Assembly (NCBI GenBank): GCA_013400155.1
Contig: VXBM01000895.1
Location: 110,052-174,051, forward strand
Direction of reading: 5' to 3'
DNA: 64,000 nt
From: Helopsaltes ochotensis
Taxonomy: Eukaryota; Chordata; Aves; Passeriformes; Locustellidae
The translations under genes and the position numbers were made by a program. The notes beneath the pieces were generated by a model, which was given only the letters and a program-made list of their open reading frames with translations, did not search any database and was not told the origin of the DNA. This document shows positions 49,301 to 61,600 of this stretch, piece after piece. Positions within the stretch are counted from its first letter, which is position 1. Every line of letters starts with the position of its first letter.

Positions 49301-52300
49301 CCCTCATCCCAAGAGGGGACAGTGAGTAGGGTTGAGATCCTGGCTGGAGCTGAACCATGTCAAGAAGAGGACAATGTAAATCCAAGCCCATTGTAACCAT
49401 ATAGCCCTTGAAAGGTGCTGGGGAAGCAGCAGGGAAATGCTCAACTGTAGGTGACTCTTACCACAATTTCACTCCAGCTGTGAGTTCCTGTGTCCAGTCA
49501 GCCATATTCAACTTAAATTACACATCGATTGTCAAGGGGGCACAGCCCACTGAGCTTCAGAAATAAATACCCTTACATATAAGGTACCTCTAAGCAGCCC
49601 CAGCCCACGCAAAGGACACAGAAAAGCAATATTTGTCCCCGTGCAGTGCTCCCTTTCCCACTCTCCACACGACCCTCCAGCCATCTGTTCACCGCCGGCA
49701 GCTCCCTCCCAGCTCACCCTTTGAAGGCAGTGGATCTCTGCCAGCTGAGGCTGCCCGCCTGGCACTCCTGGCTCTGCTCCCTCCTGCTTTCCCCAGGGAG
49801 GTGCTGGAGCAGCTCTTGCTGCCTGCCGGGCTCACCTGCTAACCAGGTTACCTTGCAGCAACCCAGGCTGGCTGGAAGTGGCAGCTCCTCCCATGGGAGA
49901 TGCTGAGCTCCTTGCGGCTGAGGGCAGCAGGTTCTGCTTCGGAAGTGCTTGGAAACAATGGGATTTCTTTGGATATCAGGCCAATATCTGTAAGGCATTC
50001 AACATTTGCTTGCCTTTCTAAATCACCTGAGTTACTTTACTCTGTAGCTGGGACTGGTCCTTTCACACAGAGAGTATCTGCTGGTCTCTTTAGGTTATGC
50101 TCAAAGACCACACTGCTACAGAAAACCCCAGCAGAGCACAGACCTGCACCCCACAGATTCACCCCCGTTCACCCATGCGCAGCAGAAAACAAAGGTTCAT
50201 CTCCTCACCCTTGGAGCTATCTGGGATCAGAGGTGGGGTACTGGATGAAAAAAACAGTCCTGCTTGGGAGCATCCTTGGGGCAGGGACTTGCTCCAGGGA
50301 CTTGGAAACAAGCTGAACTTGAGATAACAAACCACTAGTCAGAGCCAACACACAAACCAAAGCAGTAAAGCAGAAACACGAACACTTCCAATAACCAGGA
50401 CACACATGCCTGGGACAGAACTGTGGATGATTCAAGTGAAGGAGCCAAATTTTAAACCTCAGCAACAGCCTGTATCTATGAGAAGAGCCAGGCATCCTGG
50501 AAGAAACAGAAAAGCCAGTGGTGCTCAGTGGAAAGCACTTGAAAAAAATTCCCTGAGAACTGCAGGAAAAGGTCTCTTTTTTGATAGAGTAAAAGCCCGA
50601 ACCAGAGCCTGAATATGCAGTGTGGTACTAGAAGGAATTTCTCAGGGAGGAAGGATAAGCTGAAGTCCTGGGTAAGACCTGGGTTAGAGCCTACCAGAGT
50701 TCCTGGGAAGGGAGGCTGGAGTTGTGCCATGAAACCTAAGCTACACTCCCTGCCCCCTTTCAAGGGTGATGCAGAATTATCTAGGGATTCTCTCCTTATT
50801 AAAAAGAAAAAAAATTCTTTGCTTCAATGCCAAAAAGTTATATAAAAATAATTAACGGCCAGATTAATGAGAGAGAGTATGTCATTAGAAATCAAAAATG
50901 AGATAATTCTGTTGTAGACATGAGTGATGGTGAGAAATAAATTATATTTGGCTGACACTAGTTAATTAGCTGGAATCATGGTGCTTTCTTAAATTTTCTT
51001 TGGTGAAGCTTTTAAGGTTTTGACACATCAATTCCCAGCTAAATAACCTCAATGTCAAAGCAGCCAGTTGCATCTTCTCTGCCAAGCCACTTTTGGAGCA
51101 TATTATTTTAAAACTTCACCCCTTTGTTCAAGATTTTGGTGTCCACCAGCACATGGCCTGTAATTTCTGGCAAAAGCCCAATATCCAGATTCTTCCTGAG
51201 GGCAGCTGGTACCAATATTCCCCCTACCAGTCCCTGGTGGGATGGGGAAAAGATCAAGGCAAGAGAAATGGTGATGCCTTCACTGCTGTGAGCAGCTCAA
51301 ATAGCCATGAACCCTTAGCACTGCTGCAGTGCTGCTCATCAAGCACCCCAGAGGACTTACTGAGTGTGAATTAAGCCTCACAATTAGAGCTGACTTTATA
51401 AATAGATGCAAATAATATTCCTGGAGGACGATGCTCTCCAGTTCTTAAGCAAATCGTTCCAGTGAGAGTGGCTGATTCTTGCAATCCTATTTGTAAGCCC
51501 CTTCTCAGGGGGAAAGAGTAACCTGCAGAGGCAGAAGTCAAGATCTAAAAGTCCTGCAGTACTGATCATGGTCTGCTGGAAAATAAGGGAAAGCAGCAGG
51601 AGAAAAAGAGAATAAACAGCTTGGTGAGAAGAGCTGAGACAGTGAGACCAGCCAACCTACTGCATGTTTGGGGGAGAATCCTGATTTCCATGAAGGTCTG
51701 AGGACTTGCCTTGGCCATAAGGTATTATCCCAGGTGAAGGTACCAGCACTAACATCTGACACAGGAATTCCTCTCTCTAATAAAAAAAGCTGTTTAACAA
51801 GGTGCTGAAAAACTGCCTTGCGTAGAAATATTTGAATGATTTATAACCAATTAGTCACTATTATTACCTTTCTAAATATCTTCATTAGGAAAAGTTTTAA
51901 CGCCATGATTCTTAACCACAGAGAGAAATTGGAAGATAATAGATTAGCTTCAAATAAAGCAATTTATGGACAGAGCTAGTGGCTAGGTAACATTTTTGAA
52001 GAGAAAAAAAAAACCAAAAACTGCAATGACCTGGTAGTTGGGGATCTGGAATTGCCAGCAGCACAAACTCCCAGCAATTTGAACACCAAGCACAAGGAAA
52101 ATACACATATATAATAAAGACATCTTCCTGAAAACAGGCCCCAGTGAAAACCTTCTTAAGCTTCAAGGTACTTTTAAATGATTCATTTTGGCCCAAAGCT
52201 CATGTGATTCCACCTACGAAATCTACCAACTTTTTCAATGCCTTTGTTAGCATGGACTCAACTCCAAGATTTACCAGCATTTCTTGCCCTCACAGATCCT

Positions 52301-54117
52301 CTCCAGACCTTTCCCTAGTGCTTACAGCTCTCCAGATGATCCTTTCTCATTTCAACCTTCCCTCACCTTGCTCAGGGAGGTCTCAACACCCTCTGAGTGC
52401 CACACAGAGATGTTCCTGCCAGCAGCCTGTACACTTTCAGGTGATTCCTCTCTGCTCTGTGGATTCTCATCCCTGCAAGATGGTGCTTCTCTGGGATGCT
52501 GCCATCAGCCCAAGCATCTCCCCTCGAAATACCACATTTTAGGAGATGCACAACTTGGAGACCTGCTTGATTTCTATGTTAAATAGGTTGTTTCTCAGCT
52601 TTCTTGTATCAACCAAGAGAAAAAGCAAATCCACCTTGGTTATCACCAAGTTTAGCAGCAGCATTTCAACAGTCTCATCTACCTCTTCATCAATCCATTT
52701 GTATTCAGGATCTTCCTCCTTCAGCTGAGGTTCTCAGGTCTACAAGACAACCCTTCAGCTCATCTTCTTCAGAACAAACCCTTCTCTGTATCAAGGACCC
52801 CATGAACCACAGACATCCTTATCCTTGTCTTCTAGATGCTCTTGCCAAAACTGCCCTTGAGAATGGCCCCCAAACCAAACTGGGGAATGAATCCCCAATA
52901 TCCACAAGCCCAGGTATAGTTTTTATTCAAACTGGGAATAGTTTTCAGGGGCATACAGAGGACAGGGACAATGCTGAACCCCACAAGGACTCCCCTTCCC
53001 TTTCCTCTGCAGCACCAACCCTCGTGAAGGAAAAGCACCCACACTCATTCCAACCCAGAACTGAGCTGCTCATATAAAATAGAGAAATGAGGGACAGGGA
53101 TCCACGAGCTGCTGTAAAATCAGGGTGAACTCAGATCCAAACTGCCTCCAGGACTGACATCTGCTGGGGCATTCACACCTGGTTTGGAATGAAATCAAGG
53201 GGAGGTGAGAATGAGGTAAGGAGCAGCTCAACTCCATCAAGCTGAGGTCATCCAGCTGTGCTGCTTGAAAGTTACATGGGAATGTTAAAGTAAAATGTAC
53301 ATATTTTAAAAATGAGACACCTATAGAGTTTAAGCATTGCCAGAGTTTGGGAGCAGCTAATTACAGCCCTGACCAGCTGGAGGTTTCCAGGTTAAATTCT
53401 TCCTAAATTGCTAAATTAAATCTTGTGCTCCGTTCTGACTCCTCCTCAAAAGAGTCTCTGAAAAATGGACAACCTGAAAGAGTACCATCAATTACTCTGT
53501 ACCAGATGCAAGGCTTGCAAAGAAAAATGAAATTATTTAAATTCATTTTCAGTGGCATTTGGTACATTACATAGATCTGTATAATTCTTCAGGTCTTGCT
53601 TTGTATAGCACTGCCCCGGGACTCTTCTGAATTTAGTGATAATGAAGTTTTATGTCAAAAAATGCTGACTGTGTAGGGAGCAACACCAACTACTGACTGC
53701 AGAGGCTGGATCAGCATCATTACAGTAAGAGCAAAGCTTTGGAAAAGTAACTCGGCACTGGAGAGGTTCTCCACTGCAGCTGTAAAGGACTGAGTTTGCC
53801 CTGGAGCATCCCTGAGCCCATCCAGTTTTTGCAGCAGAGCCAAGGGTAATCCCTCAGATCTCTTCCCAGCCCTGCCATTGGATGCAGGAGTCCAGCGGGG
53901 CAGATCAGCCCCACACCTCTGACTGAGCAGCACCCGGACACCTCTGGGAAAGGAAAGGCTCAGGCTCCCAGAGCTGCCTGGAGCCCGTGCTCAGGATCCT
54001 GTCCCTTGGCCTCAGCACAGGCTCCCGGCTTTGCAGCTGCACCCACAGCCCCGGGATGGATGCGCCCGTGCGGGGACAGCGCTTCCAACCCTCCCGAATG
54101 AACACAGGCGTGCCTTC
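46363..54117. other. Intergenic region 3' of HS3ST3, no gene recognised
   Basis: About 7.7 kb with no recognised transposable element. It has a (CA)n microsatellite at 47,955-47,976 and two AT-rich unique blocks (50,810-51,090 and 53,270-53,660) that look like non-coding elements. A 157-codon plus-strand open frame (52,604-53,077) and others of 129-138 codons show no domain. About 53,940-54,115 is GC-rich and lies immediately past the inferred end of the HS3ST3 messenger. Confidence 0.45.
47955..47976. repeat. (CA)11 microsatellite
   Basis: Eleven CA units followed by GAGC. Confidence 0.95.
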
Positions 54118-54135
54118 GCTTCGTAAAATAGAGTT

Positions 54136-54141
54136 TTTATT
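54136..54141 (-). terminator. Candidate poly(A) signal AATAAA for HS3ST3
   Basis: The plus strand reads TTTATT, so the transcript reads AATAAA. Cleavage 10-30 bases on would fall at about 54,106-54,126. A short U/GU-rich stretch (TGTGTTCATT in minus orientation, about 54,096-54,106) follows, as expected of a downstream element. Base composition changes at this point, from AT-rich on the transcript side to GC-rich (about 53,940-54,115) beyond it. Confidence 0.5.
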
Positions 54142-54243
54142 TGTTCATACAAATAGTATGAATTATCAGAATTTCATTTTCCTAGAAACATCTTTCTCTG
54201 TGTAAAATTAATTTGTGTTGTACATACCACAAAATACCCCATA

Positions 54244-54358
54244 TATTTTTTTTTTTAGATTTTCTTTTTTGTGGCTTTTTTTTTTAATTTTCTTTTTTGT
54301 GGCTTTTTTTTTTTTGTCTGTTTTTTTTTCTTTTTTGTTTTTTTTTTCTTTTTTTTTA
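54244..54358. repeat. T-rich tract with a 28-bp internal direct repeat (A-rich in the transcript)
   Basis: A run of almost pure T broken by single C or G bases. Within it ATTTTCTTTTTTGTGG followed by a T run occurs twice, at 54,259-54,285 and 54,287-54,315, a 28-bp period. If the 3' UTR call is right this is an A-rich segment near the end of the HS3ST3 messenger. Confidence 0.85.
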
Positions 54359-57300
54359 CAAATTGGATACTACACTATAGAACCATGTTACAGACAACAC
54401 ATCACTAATAGCTATACTGCACTTTGAAATACAGGACTGAATGAAACTCAGCCATAAATTAATGTTACAATATGAAAAAAAATCAACCAAACAAACTTCT
54501 ACTCACATCTCCAAGCTTAATTTAAAAATAAGGGGGGGTATATAAAAAAATCCACTGATTCCAATATTAGCAACCAGAAGAACAACACAGATAATTCACC
54601 TTCATTGTCATATTTGTTAGGTAAGGCTTTTTTACATTAAAAGTCTAGTGCAGACTTCATTATGAAGGATATTAAGTCAGGAGTAACAATTTGCTTATGG
54701 TTAGAAGAGTTATTCCTCATTCTCTGTATTTCCACTCTCCACAAGAGTTCTTTGCAGCAGGGCTTGATTATACAGATTAAGCCCCCACTCTGCTGTACAG
54801 CTCAGGAAGGCATTGGGATATTAAAAACTTGTTTCCAGGAAAGCAAGGAAGACATAGGGGATGGAAAACTCTTCCGGCCCTGAGCAGGCAGCACACACTC
54901 TGGAGGGAAGCACCTGGACAGGAGCCCATGCCAACACACAGGTCCTGGAGGCTCCACAGTGAAATGCTCTGGGAAGTGGCATGGCCACAGCTGGGAGCTC
55001 ACCCAAGGGCCAAGAGGAGAGGTCAAGCTTCTTTCATGTATTGCATAAGCTGCTAGAAGGAAGACTGAGGTTTTGAGAACCTCAAAAAAAAAAAAAAATC
55101 ACTTGTTTTTCCACCAGGAAGTATTTTCTTCTCAGTGCCTGCAGCTCCTACCCCTCAGTCACTCAACGGTGGCAGGGTCTGGGATGAAGCAGACACGCTC
55201 CTGCATTCATCAACTGTCCTGGCAGCAGGAAACAGAGCCAGGGACCTGGCTGGAGTTGAAGCCAAACCCCTCAAAAGTGCATAGATCCATCCAGCCCCTC
55301 AGGCCTGCAGCTGGGTTTTGCAGGACAGGGGGAAAGCTGGGGCATGCACAGCCCAGCATGTCCCACCTCCCCCCTGTACCCCCTGAAGTCAGACTGCATT
55401 GGCCCAAAGTTTCATTTCTTCACTAGAAGTGGCTCAGGGCAAGAAGGAGAACTTCCCTGTTCGTGGGAAGATGTGTTTGGAGACAAACCCCAAGGAGGGA
55501 TTTGCATCCTGCTCACAGTAGCTTTGTAGGTAGCTCAGGCTGATGTTATGCTTAAAATCTCCCTTTCCTTGAGGTCACCTTTGTGCACTGAACCCCAAGT
55601 GTGAACCCACACACGGTGGCATGAGTCCCTAAATCCCTTTGGAGGTGTGACACTGCTGAGCCAAACCAAAAGCCCTCAGGTTTAAACAAAGCTCAGAAAG
55701 GCAGCTCCCTAGCAGCTGCAGCAGACCCAGAGCCGAGCCTGCTCTTTGCTCTGTCAGAGCAGGACTAGATCAGGACTCAGACAGAGCAGCCCAGGCTCTG
55801 AGGAACCTTTTCATCACCCAGCAGCCACAACAGAGAGATGGAAGGAGCAGGCAAGAGTGAGGAGGCTGCAAAAGTAAAACAAACATTTGGGAAACACCTC
55901 TGAATGGGCTCCACCACAGCTGGGCACAGCTCAGCAAAAGGGCAGCTCCAAGGGGGAGCAATGGGTAACTCTGGAGAGGTGCAGGGCCTGGATTTCCACA
56001 GGCAATGGATATGAAATTAGATATTCTGCCCACTGGTGCTTTTGCTGTTTCCAGTTTCACTCACACTGTTTATGGAAGTGCTCCCACAGCAACACCAGGA
56101 GATGCTCGGTGCAGTGCATCATTTCGGTGCTGCAGGTGAGGTGTGACGAGTTTTACTGCCCAAAGACATCATAACTCTATTTCTGTTAAAAATTCAATGA
56201 GAAAGTCACTTCTGCTGCCACCTTACTCTTAAAGTGTTCCAGTCAAGCTGGCAGACCCTCTGACAGCAATAATAAGGCACCGGACACACCCAGTGCTTGC
56301 TTATCAGGACCTCCTGAGCTCACAAAACACCGACAGAGCTCTCAGGACAGCCCACCCAACCTGTCCTGGAGTCCCACAGCAACTGGTTACACTCCAGGAG
56401 AAGGGTTTCATTCAGGTTAATGGTCACATATTTGGAGTCTCCTGCCCTGCCTGGCTGCCACCCCTGTGCTCAGCCAGGGTACCCAGGGACTGCCAGGAAT
56501 AGTCCAACGCCAGCATGCCCAGATTCCCCCCGCTCCTTACAGATTCATCCTTTTTGGTAAAGCAGCACATCTTGACTCTAGGTAAACGATCCTTGGGAGA
56601 GACCACAGTTACGGTGCTGGACCAAAAAGTGATGGGAATTAAGAGGGCTAAGGGTGATGTTCCCCAGTCTCATGCACTGGGAGGTGCTGCGGTGGCCGGG
56701 GCTGGAGGTAACAGTGCCTGTGCCGTGTCCTGGGACACACTCCACGCTGGGCATGAGGCCAGGCAGACACCTGAGGTTTTCCCAGTGGTTCTGCTGGTGT
56801 CTTTGGTGGGTGGAGGGTGCTCCATGTCCCGCAGGCACTGCCATCCCCCAGCAGTGCCTGCCGTGCACGGGTATTCCTGGAGCGATACTTTCTGCAAGTC
56901 ATTCTACCAGCACCACACGTCACACACAGTATGAGCATCTTGTATTTGTCCTGCAGTAAAGATTTTAAATGCATAGAGGGATTGTGGGAAAGAACCTCCT
57001 GGACTAAAGGCAGGAAGGAAAACTGTAGTGAGGAGAGCTCTGCCCATGCAACAGGCTCTGCAGCTTCTCTGCTGGAAAAAGAGCACATTGCCCTCCTGGC
57101 AATCCTGAGCAAGAACCCTATGGCTTGGGGTTCCCATGCTTACAGCTGCTGGGAAAACACGCTGCTGCTCAGCAGAGGTAATACAGGGTGCAGGGATGCC
57201 CAGCCTTCCCCCCACCTCACCCCAGAGAAATACCCCCAGGGCCATGGAACTAACCTGAAAATTGTGGGATGGGGGAGAACAACAGCAGAGCAGAGACTGG

Positions 57301-57715
57301 GACACTGGAATAGGGAAAGCAAGTGTTTATAAAGGCCAAATACCCGTAACAAAAATAAACTTGTGCTTTCCCTCCCTCCCTTCCCTCCCTTGCTTCTTTC
57401 GATTTTTAAATACAAATTTTGTTTAGGAAAAGTGGAAGCACTGTCTGTTACAAACCAAACCAAACCAAAGAGAAAGCAGAAGGGGAAAAAAACAAGGAAA
57501 GGAGAGACATTAGAATTAAACACTGTGGAATGTTAAACAGGTTACAGGCTACTGTTCTAGCCAGTGCGGTTAGGCAGCTTAGTGAATTAATTGCTTAGGA
57601 ATTAAAAATAAATTATTATAAAATAGATTTCTGTACATTTTACATACATATATATCTCTTTATATAAGCAAACCGTGCTGGGCAAGTAATAACAGGGGAT
57701 TTTCTCATGCCAGGC

Positions 57716-58334
57716 TCAGTCCCAGCCGAAGTCCTGCCCTGTCATCTGGTAGAACTTCATGTTGAAGGGCCGGTAGAAGTCCCGCAGCCTCTGCACCACC
57801 TCCTGGTCGATGTCAGGGTGGGTCCTGCCTTTTGTCTTCCCCAGGCAGTGGGGTTTGCTGCTGCCCTCCGCCTTCTTCAGGCACGGGAAGCCCTTGGTTT
57901 TGTTGAAGTAGAAATGTTTGTCGGTGATGATCCTCTTGAGGCCCAGAAAGTCCTGGACCCTGCCCAGCTCCCCCGCGGGGTCGCTGATCATCCTCTCCCC
58001 GCTGACAAAGAGGATCTGCCCGATGGGGAAGTAGAGCAGCCAGTTCTCCAGGTGCTTGGCGTAGATGCCGATCTGGATGGCGCTCCACGAGGTGTCGATC
58101 AGGCCCGTAGTCCTGTTTTTGAAGGTCAGGCTCTCAAAGGTGGGGATGTCGGGCTTCTTGGAGAGTGTCTGGGTGTAGTCCGAGATGGCTCTGGTGACGG
58201 GGTCCCGCACCACCACGATGAGCTTGGTGCCCTTGGACATGGAGGAGATGCGCGCCGGGGCCTCCTTGGTGACAAAGTAGCTGGGGGTCTTCTCCATGGT
58301 GATCTGCCCCTCCAGTGTCCTGGGCATCAGGTCC
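57716..58334 (-). CDS. HS3ST3A1/HS3ST3B1: Heparan sulfate glucosamine 3-O-sulfotransferase 3 (3A1/3B1 type), terminal coding exon
   Basis: This exon encodes the C-terminal half of a Golgi heparan sulfate 3-O-sulfotransferase, which moves sulfate from PAPS to the 3-OH of glucosamine in heparan sulfate. It gives 205 residues after a split Arg codon and ends FGWD-stop. Visible in order: MEKTPSYF (residues 13-20) with the substrate-cleft Lys15; VVVRDPVTRAISDY (40-53), the PAPS 3'-phosphate site with Arg43 and Ser51; sequons NRT (73) and NKT (144); Cys151 and Cys163, the family disulfide; KGRTH (168-172), the C-terminal PAPS/substrate loop. Adding 200 places these on human HS3ST3A1 residues K215, R243, S251, C351/C363 and K368/R370 as I recall them, and 405 residues compares with 406 in human; the human C-terminal Gly is absent. 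The PAPS 5'-phosphosulfate loop and catalytic Glu lie in exon 1, outside the window. The frame is open with no defects. HS3ST3A1 and HS3ST3B1 are almost identical in this exon, so the paralogue is undecided; HS3ST2, 4 and 6 fit the C-terminus less well. Confidence 0.95.
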
Positions 58335-58364
58335 CTGCCAGCGCAACACACAGACACGTGTCAG
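58335..58364 (-). other. Splice acceptor and likely branch point of the HS3ST3 terminal exon
   Basis: On the minus strand the exon is preceded by GGCAG, with AG at 58,336-58,335. Splicing there leaves a single G before GAC-CTG-ATG-CCC, so the intron is phase 2 and completes an Arg codon of the family motif RDLMPRTL. A CTGAC branch-point match has its A at 58,361, 27 bases upstream of the exon. The tract between them is T/G-rich rather than strongly pyrimidine. The frame stays open a few codons into the intron (to 58,357), which is read-through and not coding. Confidence 0.85.
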
Positions 58365-58585
58365 AAGGGCAAGGAAGAAGAACAAAAATATCCATATGCA
58401 TTTACATGTATGTTCACACATAGATACACAAGAATTCTTCTCCCTAGAATGCCTTCACAGGCCATTTGGGCCATACAGAGAAATCCATTTCCCATTGATT
58501 TAGGGATTAGGGAGGATTATTATTAAAGGCCACTGTATTATAATCTATCCGAGTAATCCCCCAGTTATGCATGAGTGGATTAGCT

Positions 58586-58648
58586 GAGCTACACTCTGTG
58601 CCTGGACTACACTCTGGACCATTATCTGAGCTACACTCTGGACCATGG
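58586..58648. repeat. Short degenerate tandem repeat, about 22 bp x 3
   Basis: CTACACTCTG occurs three times in a row, at about 58,589, 58,606 and 58,631. The second and third copies share the longer CTACACTCTGGACCAT. It lies in the intron just upstream of the terminal exon. Confidence 0.8.
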
Positions 58649-61600
58649 CTGCATGTACCACACCAGCTCTAGACTGGTCAGGATGGGTCCCGAGCTGCAC
58701 CAGGTGGCTCTTCTGGCTCATGTCAACACTACTGAGACCTCAGCTGCAATCCAGAGTTCATTTCTCCATGAGAATAAGAGGATGGTGCAGCAGAAAAGCA
58801 GGAGATCACTGGAGCACGTCCACCTCACTTTCCCTCAGCATCCCAAATGCAAAACTTTTCCCAGTTTAGGCAACAGAGTGCAATTTTCCCCTGGCTTGCC
58901 AATAGCAGGACTTCACTCACAGGTGTCCTCTTACACCCAGTTTCACCCTCTGCTTTACTATTCTCTATCACTTCTTTCCTCACATGAACTAGAAAGGGCA
59001 TCAAGATCTGCCCACGGCATCTTCAGCACGCCCCAGTCCAGGAGAGAGTGAGGACAACCCCACCCCAGCACTGCCCACAGGTTACAGCAGGTCAGGACAC
59101 GGGATACAACTGTGGAGAGCACAACCTTAGTGCATGGGCAGGACATACCTTCACAAAGTACTTCTAAAACTTAAAGCTTTTAGCAATTCCACCTTATTCC
59201 CTGGCTATTTCTAATTAACCACATGGGCAAAGAGTAGGGAGGTTGCAGAAACGATGGAAATGGCATGAAGAACGAAGAGTAATTTTTTCCTATCATTCAC
59301 TAGGCAAATGAAAATATTTTAGACTTTGTCAGTTCTTTCCCTTTATGGCCCAAACGGACTCATTTGCTCTGGTTTGCAAGACAGTTGAAAAGGTAAAAGG
59401 GGAGTCAGGCACAAAATTAAAGCTATAAAACTTGATTAAGTTTTCAAAGCATCCACCCAGCACAGAGGCTGTTCCCAACACTCCCTCACTGCTTTTATGC
59501 TTCCACAGCAAAGATCACCAGGGTTCTTGCAATTAAAACAGCCACTGATAATTTGTGCTAGAGCCAATGGTTACCCTGATTAAGAACTCAAGTGAAGAAA
59601 ACTAACCAATCTGTTCTGAGGGTAAATAAGAGGGGAGGCAGGAATGAGAGGTCTGTTTGCATCGAAAATCATACCATGTCTATGAAATTTGGTCAGTAGC
59701 TAGTCATGCAACCATTGGTGAGCTCACACTGTACCTGGTATTTTACTTCATTGGCTTCTGGCATTATCCTTGTGGAAGGTGTTTACTGGCAAGGGGCACC
59801 CAGTGGCTGCACCTCCATCCTCCCTGTGAGCTGTGCCTAAAGGCTGCTCACAAAGCCCCTTCTCCATAGTCCCAAGTGGGAGACAGTCCCTGTGCCAGAT
59901 CTGCATGACACTCTGGGACAAGTGGTGATGGACAAGCTGGACTGTGGAGGAAGAGGACAGCAGCTTGTGGAATATCCTCCAGTCATGGCCAGAGGTGGTG
60001 GCAACCCTGGAGGCTGGGATTTCAAGTCCACACAAGTGGAGTTTCACATGCAGATAAAAATCACACAGGTCTACCAGATACCTGGGATGTGAGAGCTTCT
60101 GGAAGGCAGGAGCCAGTGTGTGTGCCAAAAACAGCAACCAGAATAAAACTCTGACTAATCCTTCACCTTTCTGGCCAACTCTACAACCCCATAATGCTGT
60201 CACAGAATAGAGCCAGTCAATAACGCAACTCTTAAATTTGTCATGGGCTGATGTAGATTTCAACATTTGCTCATTAAGTGGTGTCTCCTTTTATGGCCAC
60301 ATTAAACCCAAGTTCTACATCCTGCACTGGCCACCAACCGCTTTTCAGCTTGATTTAAGAGGTTGTTTTCCAGCCATGAGGCCCTTAAGGGTCTGGGATC
60401 TGCCTAGAGAGAAGAAAGTTTCCCAAAACATTCTCATCTTGCCTGCATTGCACTGAAGCCCTTTAGCTTTAGGTCAGGTTCAGTGGATTGCTGGTTGTAT
60501 GGGGCCCTGCATTTTGGGACTGATTTCTCCTCCAGGACTACTACAGCCAGTATTTATCAGTCTCGTGGGAATGATGCAAGGTTTATTTTTCCCCTCCTTG
60601 CACAAGAAAGGCATTGGGTAGGACTGGGCTGCGAAACAGGAGGAAATTGCTGGGGATGGAGTGCCAAGTCAGTTGATCCAGTTGGGAAACACAGGTTCCT
60701 AATTAGCATTTCAGCAAATACAGAGGTAAGTGAAAGAAAACTGGGAGTAACTCTTTACCTAAGAGGCATCTATCGGCCTGGTGTCAGTCCCTTTGCAGAG
60801 CAGTTCATCTCCTAGACCCACACTGCAGTTGTGGCTGAAAGCACTCAGTTCTGGGCGAGTCTAAACCCCCTAGATTGTTATCTTTGGAGCGACTATATTT
60901 GCCTGAATTCTTGGCAACCTAAGAACATTTTGTTGGTGACCCATCACAGCAAGCAAAGCAGAACAAGGCACGTTGACACACCTACTGCTCTCAGGTTGGC
61001 CAACACAGGCTGAGGTGAGCAGAGGTAGAAACAGAACCTTCTACTCATGTACAAGACCTGGATCCACCAAAACCAGCCCTCAGGCCCTTGCTCCTGCTCT
61101 CCCTGCATTGTACCACACAGGTGCCAGGCATAGCCCAAAACGAAGACGCTCAAGATTGTCTCAGACTCTGCTTTGTTTGTAAAGCAGCTGCATGAAAGGA
61201 AGACGGCTGCAAGTGAAGCCAAATATTGTGGCCCATGGATGTGGTTTGAACCTCTGACAACACCACATCCAGGAAACAAAGTTTTATTGCATGGGCATGT
61301 CAATTGTGAGGAGCTTTCCCATGGTTTCCATAATCTCCCACAGAGGCACCATCCATCATGCTGGTAGCCAGAGACAGCAGAGCCTCGGGGACAGAAGGAA
61401 CTGGTATTTTGGCTGGTCTGAACTCACAGTGGTGGAAAAATCACCGAGAATTTATTCCCATTCAAGCTGCAGCTGGAGAAAGGTAACTTGGCCCAGCAGA
61501 GCACTGCAGCTCCGGCACAACACACTGGACATACATTTTGGTGGAAGAAGGACCAGATCCAGACCCGAACATGGCTGCTTCTGGGGCTCCAAGACAGCAA

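Larger units (their letters stand above)
54118..57715 (-). other. Probable 3' untranslated region of the HS3ST3 gene
   Basis: Downstream of the stop codon on the minus strand there is no further coding signal and no CR1 fragment for about 3.6 kb. The first 200 bases are very AT-rich, with a TATATATGTATGTA stretch and ATTTA-type AU-rich motifs (for example at 57,609-57,613). I found no AATAAA on the minus strand before 54,136-54,141, so the messenger probably runs that far. A CCCT-rich tract at 57,367-57,391 (G/A-rich in the transcript) and a long A-rich tract at 54,244-54,358 lie inside it. The extent is inferred: variant signals such as ATTAAA at 54,283-54,288 could give shorter forms. Confidence 0.55.

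Noticed and set aside
57813..58088. Other minus-strand frames inside the HS3ST3 exon
   Set aside because: They are out-of-frame readings of the same exon; only the frame with MEKTPSYF and KGRTH matches the family.
57707..58423. 238-codon open frame on the plus strand over the HS3ST3 exon
   Set aside because: It is exactly antisense to the conserved sulfotransferase exon; GC-rich exons commonly leave the opposite strand open. Its product has no family resemblance.
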